Part shown: piece by piece, positions 20,988-28,544 of the stretch
Layout: the number at the start of each line of letters is the position of its first letter
Numbering within the stretch: the stretch's first letter is position 1
DNA from: Pelargonium cotyledonis
Taxonomy: Eukaryota; Streptophyta; Magnoliopsida; Geraniales; Geraniaceae
Length of the DNA stretch: 28,544 bases
Reading direction: 5' to 3'
Assembly: GCA_036897625.1 (NCBI GenBank)
Contig: JAYMTA010000450.1
Location: 1-28,544, forward strand
Program-made: the position numbers and the translations under genes
Notes under the pieces: generated by a model
Databases searched by the model: none
Told to the model about the DNA's origin: nothing
What the model saw: only the letters and a program-made list of their open reading frames with translations

Positions 20988-21980
20988 ATGCCTCCCCGTC
21001 AAGGTATTATCGATATTAAGAGAGTGACTCTCGATTTGGGGGACATTGACGATGACTTCGGTGGCATTGACCCGAAGGAAATGATTAGGACTATCATCGA
21101 AAGTTTGAAGACTGAATCAATACTTATTCACGATAGAAATAGATTTATTGAAGTTCCGGTGTTGTGCCAAATGACACCACCAGGAATGACGCCAACGAAG
21201 TTTTTGGACGTGGAATATCAGTATCACAGTCCTCTAAAACAGTTTGACAAAGATAAAGGATGGATAGAAACTAAAACCTACTATAGTGTTGTGATTCGGA
21301 TGAGGAGGGATAATTTGTATGTCATAGGATTTAAAGGAGGAAGACACGCCCACTTTTGGGAATTTAGAGACATGGATAACAACATTGGAACACCAATTGC
21401 AGGTTCTGGTGACATAGGATTCAACGGTAGTTATACCGTTTCACGCAGCATGGGAACAAAAGGACATGGAACACATATGGGTAAGAGAAAAGAAAGAGAT
21501 GATTCGGATACCCCAGGTGAAGATAACTCAAGCGCCAATAGTGAAGACGATACAGCCGGTAGCATTAACACTGAGAAAACAGCTACACCAGATCAAGAGG
21601 TGTCTTTCAGAAGAAGTCTTATTTTGAAAAGAATAAATACCTTACATCACCTGCAAGTGCTCCACAACTATGATCCCAACAGAAGAGATGAAGTTGCTCC
21701 AGCAAATGCATTAGTATATATGGTTCAACTTACTGCTGAGACTCCTAGATTTACAAAGATGCAAAAACACGTCTGCAAGCAGTGGTTACTTGAAGATGAA
21801 CATTGTAAACCTCTTCGTTCAAGATTAGTTGATAGGCAGAATGATTGGAAGAAGATTTCTGATCAGCTGCAAGAGAAACCAGAGATTTTGAAGAATGCTC
21901 TTGAACTTGGTATTGCTAAACGCAAGCCGGGATGGGTGCCAGCAACTGTGGAAGAGAGAGGCCACAGGGGGAGGAGGTGA
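20988..21980 (+). CDS. Ribosome-inactivating protein (rRNA N-glycosidase), cytosolic proRIP-like, 330 aa
   Basis: RIPs remove one adenine from the sarcin-ricin loop of large-subunit rRNA and block elongation. This ORF shows the whole fold order: an N-terminal strand (RVTLDLGDID), then DNLYVIGFKGGRHAHFWEF (109-127), FNGSYTVSR (145-153), LVYMVQLTAETPRFTKM (242-258) and NDWKKISDQLQ (285-295). By the family pattern the active-site set is Y111, Y149, E251, R254 and W287, all present, so activity is plausible. There is no signal peptide and no lectin B chain: a type-1-like, cytosolic form. Between Y149 and E251 lies an acidic, low-complexity stretch, about 166-204 (ERDDSDTPGEDN, NSEDDTA), absent from ordinary type 1 RIPs and placed like the processed internal segment of maize b-32 proRIP. 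The ATG is two bases after an acceptor, implying a leader intron. The length fits one RIP domain plus the insert. Family call is strong; processing and activity are inferred. Confidence 0.85.
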   Translation: MPPRQGIIDIKRVTLDLGDIDDDFGGIDPKEMIRTIIESLKTESILIHDRNRFIEVPVLCQMTPPGMTPTKFLDVEYQYHSPLKQFDKDKGWIETKTYYSVVIRMRRDNLYVIGFKGGRHAHFWEFRDMDNNIGTPIAGSGDIGFNGSYTVSRSMGTKGHGTHMGKRKERDDSDTPGEDNSSANSEDDTAGSINTEKTATPDQEVSFRRSLILKRINTLHHLQVLHNYDPNRRDEVAPANALVYMVQLTAETPRFTKMQKHVCKQWLLEDEHCKPLRSRLVDRQNDWKKISDQLQEKPEILKNALELGIAKRKPGWVPATVEERGHRGRR

Positions 21981-21985
21981 TGAAA

Positions 21986-22008
21986 GCCCGGCTTTTTGTA
22001 TGCCGGGC
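21986..22008 (+). other. Perfect 7-bp GC hairpin just after the RIP stop codon
   Basis: GCCCGGC (21986-21992) and GCCGGGC (22002-22008) pair perfectly around a 9-nt T-rich loop, five bases after the TGA. It would form a stable 3' UTR stem-loop in an otherwise AT-rich context. Any role is unknown. Confidence 0.7.
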
Positions 22009-22384
22009 ACTAACTTATATCGACCCTTGTAACTAATTAATTTTTTGTTCATTAAAGACGGCGACCAAAGAGATGCACCTAGGAGATCCAAATGTAGACA
22101 AGGTAAGATCCGAATCTCCCCTAGTATTATATATTATAATGATTTCAATGTAATATATTACAATGAATTCGATGAGAGTTGAAGAAACTTCATTTCTGAA
22201 TGTCATATATTATGATGATCTGTGTGCAGTCAACATAACCAAGCACTGGTTTGTTCAGCTTCTCAACATCATCCATTTGGTGTTGAATATTGACCCAAAT
22301 GTTTTTGGTCAAAATCAGCTTCTCAACATCTCCATGATGATCAGATGTTTTTGGTCAATTCTGTGCAGTAAGCATTTTTACATA
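22009..22384. other. RIP 3' region up to the retrotransposon junction
   Basis: There is a possible spliced 3' segment (TCATTAAAG|ACGGCGACC to AGACAAG|GTAAGATCC, about 22059-22102). A 15-bp direct repeat CAGCTTCTCAACATC lies at 22256 and 22316 (60-bp offset), with GTTTTTGGTCA also doubled. No conserved ORF. The sequence ends where Copia integrase homology begins. Confidence 0.45.
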
Positions 22385-23482
22385 TGAACTAAATTTGGGG
22401 TTAGTATCAAAAGGTTTCGGTCAGATAATGCCAGAGACTATTTCAATCGAGTCCTAAGTGCGTATTTCCTTAAAGAAGGGATTGTACATGAATCATCTTG
22501 TGTCCATACTCCGCAACAAAACGGGATAGCGGAAAGGAAAAATAAACACCTTCTTGAATCAACTCGAGCCTTTCTCTTTCAAAATCATGTGCCTAAATCT
22601 TTTTGGGGGGAAGCAGTACTTACCGCAGCTCATCTTATAAATCGTTTACCTTCGAGGGTTTTGGAATTTAAGAGTCCTATGGAAGTCCTCTGATCATTTT
22701 TTCTTGATTTACGGATTACAAACAACCTTATTCCCAAGATATTTGGGTGTGTGTCATTTGTCCATGTTCATATTCCAAATAGGGGGAAGTTAGATCCGGG
22801 AGCTTTAAAGTGTGTTTTTGTGGGTTACTCTTCAACTCAAAAAGGGTACAAGTGTTACCACCCTCAATCACAAAGGTTTTATGTCTCTGTTGATGTCACC
22901 TTCAATGAACATCAATCTTATTTCACCACTCCTTATCTTCAAGGGGAGAACTCGACATTGGAAGATAAGGAGAGTGAGGGTCCTCGAGAGTTTTTCTTGC
23001 TTGACTCCAATTTTTCGGAACCAATTCTCGAGTCCACTAACCCTTCCAAATCTGCACCTCAAACAACACCTCTAAATATAGTCCCTGCCCTTGGAAAAGT
23101 GAGATATGGCAAGGTGTATTCAAGAAGAGAAAAGGATGCTCTTGAACCTGTGCAAGTCCAAATCTCTAACTTGGATCCTGAGAATGAGGTAACAATTTCT
23201 GATTCTTTATTGCATGGTAATATTGAGTCTCATGAGAACAACAATGAACAGGATCTCCCCATTGCTATGAGGAAAGTGACTAGGGAATGCACCAAACAAC
23301 CGTTATATCCAGCTGCACACTTCATTTCTTTTAAACATTTTTCACCATCTCAAAGAGCCTTCCTTGTTAGCCTAAACACCATTGCTATCCCAAGAACCCT
23401 ATCTGAGGCTTTAACCAATGAGAAATGGAAACAAGCTATGAATGTTGAAATGGAAGCATTGAAGAAAAATCAAACATGGTAG
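22385..23482 (+). pseudogene. Copia integrase (core and C-terminal part), broken
   Basis: The reading frame opens at KFGVSIKRFRSDNARDYF, giving the second Asp of the D,D-35-E triad. The Glu follows in the stretch ending QQNGIAERKNKH; the first Asp is lost with the truncation. Then comes FWGEAVLTAAHLINRLPS, an in-frame TGA at 22691-22693 (within SPMEVL-SFF, where family members carry Ser), FGCVSFVHVH, and the GKLDPGALKCVFVGYSSTQK block typical of Copia. The C-terminal tail is variable, and a TAG at 23480-23482 separates it from the reverse transcriptase. In an intact element these would be one continuous polyprotein. Confidence 0.92.
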
Positions 23483-24928
23483 TTGGTGAAGTTACCGGTT
23501 AGAAAGAAACTGGTTGGTTGTAAATGGGTTTATACTGTGAAATATAGAGCAGATGGGTTGATCGAAAGATATAAGGCAAGGTTAGTGGCCAAAGGCTATA
23601 CCCAAACCTATGGCATTGACTACCTAGAGACTTTTGCTCCAGTTGCAAAGATGAATACTGTTAGAGTTCTCTTATCATTAGCAGCTAATTTTGGTTGGGA
23701 TTTGCAGCAATTTGATGTCAAGAATGCATTCTTGCACGGAGAACTAAAGGAAGAAATTTACATGGAAGTACCACCGGGTTATGAGAATTGTTTGGCAGCA
23801 AACACTGTGTGTAAGTTAAAGAGGGCCTTGTACGGACTGAAACAATCACCTCGCGCATGGTTTGGGAGGTTTGCAAGAGTCATGATCGCCTTGGGTTATA
23901 AACAAAGCCAAGGGGATCACACATTGTTCATCAAACATTCACCTTCAGGGGGAGTTACAACACTTTTAGTGTATGTTGATGATATCATATTGACAGGGAA
24001 TGATGAAAAGGAGAGACAATCTGCAAGTAAATGTTTGGCCAAAGAATTCGAGATAAAGGCACTAGGGAGGTTGAAATATTTTCTCGGAATTGAGGTGGCA
24101 CACTGTAAGCATGGTATTTTTATCTCCCAACAAAAGTATGTCACCGATCTCCTTAGAGAAACTGAAAAGGCAGCGTGCAAACCAACAAGTACACCAATTG
24201 ATCCAAATCTTAAACTTGAAAAGGCAGAGGAGGATGTTGCAGTAAACAAGGACATGTATCAACGTCTTGTAGGGAGACTTATTTATTTGTCTCATACCCG
24301 ACCAGATATAGCATATGCAGTAAGCGTGATCAGTCAGTTCATGAATGATCCGAAAGAAGTTCATTTACATGCTGCACACCGAGTGTTACATTATCTCAAA
24401 GGAACACCAGGAAAAGGTATTCTATTTAAGAGGAATAGAGGCCTAGTGCTTGAGGCATACACTGATGCTGATTATGCCGGATCAATTATTGACAGGAGAT
24501 CAACCTCAGGATATTGCACCTTTCTCGGAGGAAATCTTGTGACATGGAGAAGTAAGAAGCAAAATGTGGTAGCACGATCGAGTGCTGAGGCAGAATTTAG
24601 AGCAATGGCTCAGGGTATATGTGAGCTGCTGTGGTTAAAAATTATCTTGGAAGACTTGAAGATCAGGTGGGATGGTCCAATGAGACTCTATTGTGACAAT
24701 AAGTCTGCAATAAGTATAGCTCATAACCCAGTACAACATGATCGAACAAAGCACATTGAAGTGGACAGACACTTCATCAAGGAAAAATTGGAGAGTGGGC
24801 TGATTTGTACACCTTATGTCTCTACACAAGGACAATTGGCTGACGTTCTTACTAAGGGACTAAGTAGTTCAGTTTTTGAGAGTTTTGTATCCAAGCTGGG
24901 AATGGAGAATACTTATTCACCAGCTTGA
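23483..24928 (+). pseudogene. Copia reverse transcriptase and RNase H, long open remnant
   Basis: A 481-codon open frame continues the polyprotein after the TAG. Reverse transcriptase blocks are intact: GCKWVYTVKYRADG, RLVAKGYTQTYGIDY, ETFAPVAKM, QQFDVKNAFLHGELKEEIYM, LYGLKQSPRAWF and the catalytic YVDDIILTG. RNase H follows with YTDADYAG, STSGYCTFLGG, SSAEAEFRAMAQG, LYCDNKSAISIAHNP and RTKHIEVDRHFIKEKL, then LADVLTKGL before TGA. No frameshift inside, so decay is recent or slight, but the upstream stop and lost 5' half mean it cannot make a full Pol. The first Met shown by naive calling is internal and not a true start. Confidence 0.95.
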
Positions 24929-24935
24929 GGGGGAG

Positions 24936-25163
24936 TGTGGGAAATTGTGAGTTGTGGCTAAGTACATAGTTAGCTATATTTTAGAAATGGTATATATCCC
25001 TAGAGTTAGGCTAATTTGAATGCTATTCAAGTAGTATATATCTCTTAATTATAGGATCTATCTCTTTTCTAGCTAGTAGGGTAACATGTATATATCTGAC
25101 CCTGATGAATGATTAAATACAGTGAAAATTATTTCTTCTCAGTTTCTGTCATATAGAATTACA
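24936..25163 (+). repeat. 3' LTR of the Copia element
   Basis: It begins TGTGGGAAATTGTG right after the purine tract GAGGGGGAG and ends TAGAATTACA, i.e. TG...CA, about 228 bp. A TATA-like TGATTAAATACAG (25108-25121) precedes a T-rich R/U5-like end. The right boundary is set where LRR coding sequence resumes. The matching 5' LTR and target duplication are not in the window. Confidence 0.7.
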
Positions 25164-25164
25164 T

Positions 25165-26025
25165 CAGTGCCATAACTGTGAGCAGATTCCGACCCTGGGG
25201 CATCTACCCTGTCTCAAGTTTCTTCGAATATGGGGAATGAAAAAGGTGAAATGTATAGGCAGTGAATTTTATGGTATTGGTGATGGTGGCGATAATGATA
25301 CGGCAATGGCTTCATTTCCAGCATTGAGACACTTTGGCCTTCGAGATATGGACAATCTCGCGGAATGGATGCAGGCAAAAACCAGAAGCGTGGTCTTCCC
25401 ACGCCTGGAAGAGTTACGCATCCGTAGCTGTCCAAAGTTGGAAACTGCCCCAAGTCATTTTCCAGCTCTATTGAAACTTTATTTTCAAGATGTTGAAAGC
25501 CACATGCCTCTGTTACATCTTAGCAGCCAGGCATCGACTCTAGAAGATCTTCAGATAACAGGTGTGTCAAAGCTCACCACTCTTCCAGCTCGATTACTAC
25601 CAAATGGTACATGTCTCCGGCTACTATCTGTAGCAGAGTGTCATGCGATGAAGTGCACTGTGGCATCACAAGACTCGCAACAGCATCAGCATTGGTTCTC
25701 GTCTGTTAAGATTCTTTTTGTCCGAAAATGTAGAACCCTGCGATGTTTGGTGGGTGAAATGTCCTTGCCAACAACTATTTAGCTTTACAAGCTAAAAATC
25801 GTGATGTTCGACGGGGTAGAAGCTTTTCCAGAGTCGATGGGTAACTTGTCTTCTCTTGTTAGTCTGGACATAAGAAGGTGCGAGAAGCTACAATGTTTCC
25901 CCTCAACGGAAGCCATGAGACGCCTCAACAAGCTAAATATCCTGTATATTTTTTACTGTCCCCGACTGAATAAAAGATGTGTAGCAAATGGTGGCCCAGA
26001 ATGGTCCAAGATGAACAAATCATAA
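25165..26025 (+). pseudogene. C-terminal LRR fragment of a CC-NB-LRR-type resistance gene
   Basis: One frame reads QCHNCEQIPTLGHLPCLKFL, RIWGMKKVKCIGSEFYG, then repeats such as SFPALRHFGLRDMDNLAEW, FPRLEELRIRSCPKLETAP and LVSLDIRRCEKLQCFPS, finishing GGPEWSKMNKS and TAA. These blocks (CxxCExLPxLGxLPxLKxLxIxGM; CPxLxKRCxxxGGPEWSK) are typical of the last LRRs of RGA/I2-like CC-NB-LRR immune receptors. The CC and NB-ARC domains are absent: sequence to the left is a Copia LTR. An in-frame TAG at 25780-25782 interrupts a repeat (PTTI-stop-LYKLKIVMFDG), and the same frame continues after it. It is therefore a truncated, broken remnant. Confidence 0.92.
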
Positions 26026-27210
26026 TAATGACAAAGAAACATTGATTACTTGTAAGATCTTGTGCAATCTCACCTTTTCACTAATTTGGTTTACTGGTTA
26101 TTGTTGTGGGAGTTGAGAGTAGTAGTAGTATGTGATTGTGAGATTAGAGGGATGTAAAAGAGGTTAAGGCAATTGTTACTGCCTATTGTTTATTGCGTTT
26201 GTGGATTTATTTTCGGTTTTATATGAAATTGATGTGTGCCATTAATTTGGACATTGTGTGTTTGCCCATTTTAATTAAAAGACATAACAGTTCCTCCTTG
26301 AAACCCGAAGCAAGAGAAGCCGCCTTGGCCAGTAATCCTTCAGCAACAACACTTATAATGAGGAATTCAGCCACGTTGCCTAGGACGTATTAATATAGCT
26401 TCAAGAATCAAGAAGAAGAGCATAGATGAAATGCAGGGATGGCAACTCTTGTACCCAATATTTTTCTAGTTGTGATCTTGAAAAGGTATTCAAGTAGAGT
26501 TGCAAACAATATGTAGCTAACACTAGCAGTACTGTATGGAACAAGTGTAACATTAACTAGCGGAATGCACGGGTTACAATTCTTTGAAAATACAAATGTC
26601 TTCTCTTATTTTGAAGGCATAGATTTTTGAGGCATTGGTAACTTGTAAGATCTTAGGATATCTCACTATTATTTATTTATAACTAATTTGGTTTATTGGT
26701 TCGTTTTTATCTATGTTGTGTCCCACTTTCAGGTAAAATGGTTTCAGGTATTTCTCTTACTCACTTTGCAATTTTCTTTCCAAAAAGGAAAAGGCTCGGT
26801 GCATGTACTACTATTACATGTGTTTTACATGTGCTTGATGTGGCTCATTTATATATCAAAAATAATGGGTATGGGTTAAAATATTGATGGGCTTTGGTTA
26901 CCTATTTTTAGTTTTGAATTTTTAATGGAAACATATATATATATATATTGAAAAGTGCAAAACAAAGAAGAAAAAATAGACTTTCGTTTTTCGACCATTT
27001 CGGGTTCGTTTGTGGTCTGATTCGACTTTCGTTTGAACGGTTGTGTTCCTTGCAATTAAATCTTTAATATAAGTAGCATATATATTGGATATGTTTCGAG
27101 TTGTTGAATTTCAGACAATTTCTCAATAGGTTCTTTTTAATTTTCGTAGACACCACTAAATGTGTTTTTTAAGGGATCAATGTTAATTTGGAGTAAAATA
27201 AAAATGATTC
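26026..27210. other. Non-coding region after the LRR remnant
   Basis: AT-rich. It holds the repeated 3'-flank segment (see 26046-26700), an (AT)n tract at 26933-26949, and short unsupported open frames at 26193-26393 and 26688-26887. No gene was recognised. Confidence 0.5.
26046..26700. repeat. Duplicated ~55-bp segment, copies 595 bp apart
   Basis: ACTTGTAAGATCTT...ATCTCAC...CTAATTTGGTTTA(C/T)TGGTT is found at 26046-26099 and 26641-26700. The copies differ by small indels. They look like the 3' flank of the LRR gene copied in tandem, perhaps left by an unequal exchange in an R-gene cluster. Confidence 0.7.
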
Positions 27211-27354
27211 GAACCACCCGATTTGAAGAAAATAAGATTAAATTAGAGCTCGTGAAATTAGGAAGCAATCTGGATTCGTTTGTACGATCGATCGTTCAAA
27301 AAATTACATGAACCGTTAAAAGGTAAGAAAAATAATAGGTGGAAAAAAATGTTT

Positions 27355-27840
27355 GGAAGGAAAATTAATTGTTTGGTGAAAAATAAAAAGCAGGAAAAGA
27401 TATACTCCCTCCGTCCCAAAATGAGTATCCTGTTTGTCTAAATTTTTTGTCCCAAAATGAGTGTTGTTTCTATTTTTAGGCTATTATATTATTGTTTTTC
27501 TCATATTACCCTTATCACTTATGCACATGGGTAAATATCCACATGGGGTGTAGGTGGGAAAGTGAAAGTAATATTGAAAATACACTAAATTATCTAATAA
27601 TCCTTAATTTTTGCAAAATAATGAAAACAACACACTCATTTTGGGACGGAGGGAGTATTTAGGAGGGAAACTAATTGTTTGGTGAAAAATAAAAGGCGGG
27701 AAAAGATATATTTAGGAGGGAAATTAATTGTTTGGTGAAAAATAAAAGGCAGGAAAAAATATGTTTAGGAGGGGAATTAATTTTTTGATGAAAAATAAAA
27801 AGTTGGAAAAGATAATGCTTATAAGGGAATTAATTGTTTT
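27355..27840. repeat. 53-bp tandem array, about 4.5 units, split by a MITE
   Basis: Unit pattern: AGGAGGGAAATTAATTG, then TTTGGTGAAAAATAAAAGGC, then AGGAAAAGATATATTT. Units start at 27355 (interrupted), 27661, 27714, 27767 and 27820 (partial), i.e. an exact 53-bp period. Divergence rises to the right. The first unit is cut by the Stowaway element. Confidence 0.92.
27403..27657. mobile_element. Stowaway-like MITE, copy 2 of the shared subfamily
   Basis: The ends TA-CTCCCTCCGTCCCAAAATGAGTATCC and CACTCATTTTGGGACGGAGGGAG-TA form inverted repeats with an almost perfect canonical terminus; the length is 255 bp. The interior is homologous to the 17179-17425 copy. The terminal repeats are cleaner here, suggesting a younger insertion. 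It lies inside a 53-bp tandem unit. Confidence 0.94.
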
Positions 27841-27962
27841 TTTTAAAGTAATAAGAGGGAGATTAATTTTAAATCAACAAATTAAGCTAGTTAACTCAAA
27901 TTTAAGCAAAAATTCAACCATCAAATTGAACAAATGAGTTAAAATCGTGTAGAGAGAAAAGC
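27841..27962. other. Spacer between the two repeat arrays
   Basis: AT-rich; nothing recognisable. Confidence 0.4.
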
Positions 27963-28544
27963 AAAACCACCCGAATTGAATAAAATGTGAATAAAGTAGG
28001 GTGCGCGAAACTTTGAAGCAATCCGGGCTAGTTTAGACTGTCGATTGTGCAAAAAAATACGTGGACCATTAACTTCGAATCGTTTGGAGCAAACCGATTT
28101 GAACAAAACGTGAATAAATAAGGGCACGTAAAATTTTAGAGCAATCCGGGCTCGTTTGGACCTTCGATCGTGCAAAAAACAATGTGGACCATTAACTTAG
28201 AATCGTTTCGATTTAACTCAAAAACCGTTTATATGTTGGTGAAACTAGTCGTGTATTATCTAAAATAGTAACAAAAGACATCCAACGACTCGAAAATGAA
28301 AACAGAAATACTAATCAATGTGATTTCGTAATTGACCACTACTAGTTGTTGAAACTTTAGTAACTAAGTTACTAAAAGTGACTTTTGAGATATCTAAATT
28401 TATTTGAGATTTAATAAAAATAATCTGAACCACCCGATTTGAAGAAAATGTGAATAAATGAGGGCACATGAAATTTTGGAGCAATCCGGGCTCGTTTGGA
28501 CCTCCCATCGTGCAAAAAATGATGTGGACCATTAACATATAATT

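Larger units (their letters stand above)
22385..25163 (+). mobile_element. 5'-truncated Ty1/Copia LTR retrotransposon
   Basis: Order integrase, reverse transcriptase, RNase H identifies the Copia superfamily. Gag, protease, the N-terminal zinc finger and first Asp of integrase, and the 5' LTR are missing. No copy of the LTR start (TGTGGGAAATTGTGAG) is seen upstream in the window. The element ends in a polypurine tract (GAGGGGGAG) and a short 3' LTR. Two in-frame stops (22691, 23480) show it is inactive. It sits directly against LRR coding sequence on its right side. Confidence 0.92.
27211..28544. repeat. Four copies of a ~120-bp dispersed/tandem repeat
   Basis: Copies at about 27211-27318, 27963-28084, 28086-28206 and 28426-28544 (runs off the window) share (C/A)CCGA(T/A)TTGAA.AAAA, GTGAATAAA, GCAATC(C/T)GG.(T/C)(C/T)(G/A)TTT, CGATCGTGCAAAAAA and GTGGACCATTAAC. 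Copies 2 and 3 are directly adjacent. Copies 1 and 4 also share the flank AATAAAAAT(G/A)AT(T/C)(C/T)GAACCACCCG. Element class is unknown; it may be a satellite or part of a larger transposon. Confidence 0.85.

Noticed and set aside
22163..22387. 74-codon frame before the Copia element
   Set aside because: Built from the duplicated CAGCTTCTCAACATC words and AT-rich DNA; no similarity to gag or to RIP was seen.
26193..26393. 66-codon frame after the LRR remnant considered as a further exon
   Set aside because: No LRR or other motif, and the LRR gene already ends with its typical GGPEWSK tail and stop at 26025.
27355..27840. Regular repeats considered as a CRISPR array
   Set aside because: Units are directly adjacent with no unique spacers, in plant nuclear DNA; it is a simple tandem repeat.
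1..28544. tRNA, rRNA or organellar-insert signals
   Set aside because: No cloverleaf with A and B boxes, no rRNA core sequence and no plastid or mitochondrial gene stretch was recognised by eye; a covariance-model scan was not possible.

Overview
The window looks like nuclear DNA from a eudicot plant. It is AT-rich, has GT-AG introns, and carries a PPR-DYW editing factor, Copia and Stowaway-like transposon remnants, and an NB-LRR-type LRR fragment. An asterid of the Lamiales type is a guess from overall feel and cannot be proved from the sequence alone.

Layout. (a) 2-1264 (+): 3' end of a PLS-class PPR protein with complete E/E+ and DYW domains. (b) 1529-4511 (-): a five-exon gene for a 419-residue acidic plant protein of unknown function, with a long 5' UTR intron reaching about 5874 and a TATA-like box near 5940. 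(c) 6837-11358 (-): an eight-exon NECAP-like (PHear-domain) endocytosis gene of 280 residues. Every exon junction could be phased by eye. (d) 12099-13016 (+): an intronless ORF of 305 residues that is beta-rich and not firmly recognised. It vaguely resembles proteins annotated as jasmonate-induced-protein-like. (e) 15109-16020 (+): a decayed fragment of a cyclic-nucleotide-gated channel (CNGC), recognisable across three exons with frameshifts and a Trp-to-stop change. (f) 18628-21980 (+): a probable cytosolic ribosome-inactivating protein (RIP). It has a TATA box, a non-coding first exon, a long 5' UTR intron holding a GC-rich foreign-looking block, and a single coding exon. All five canonical active-site residues are present, and an acidic low-complexity insert sits where proRIPs carry an inhibitory loop. 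(g) 22385-25163 (+): a 5'-truncated Copia retrotransposon (integrase, reverse transcriptase, RNase H, PPT, 3' LTR) with two in-frame stops, abutting (h) 25165-26025 (+): the C-terminal LRR part of an NB-LRR gene with one in-frame stop. (i) 26030-28544: non-coding, rich in repeats. It includes a 53-bp tandem array interrupted by a Stowaway MITE with exact TA duplication, and four copies of a ~120-bp repeat.

The genes are independent nuclear genes and not a pathway. The left half (1-13 kb) is ordinary conserved gene space. The right half (13-28.5 kb) is a decayed, transposon-rich accessory region containing defence-type genes (RIP, LRR). The most interesting object is the RIP gene with its acidic insert and its JIP60/maize-b-32-like, signal-peptide-free organisation, in what appears to be a dicot.
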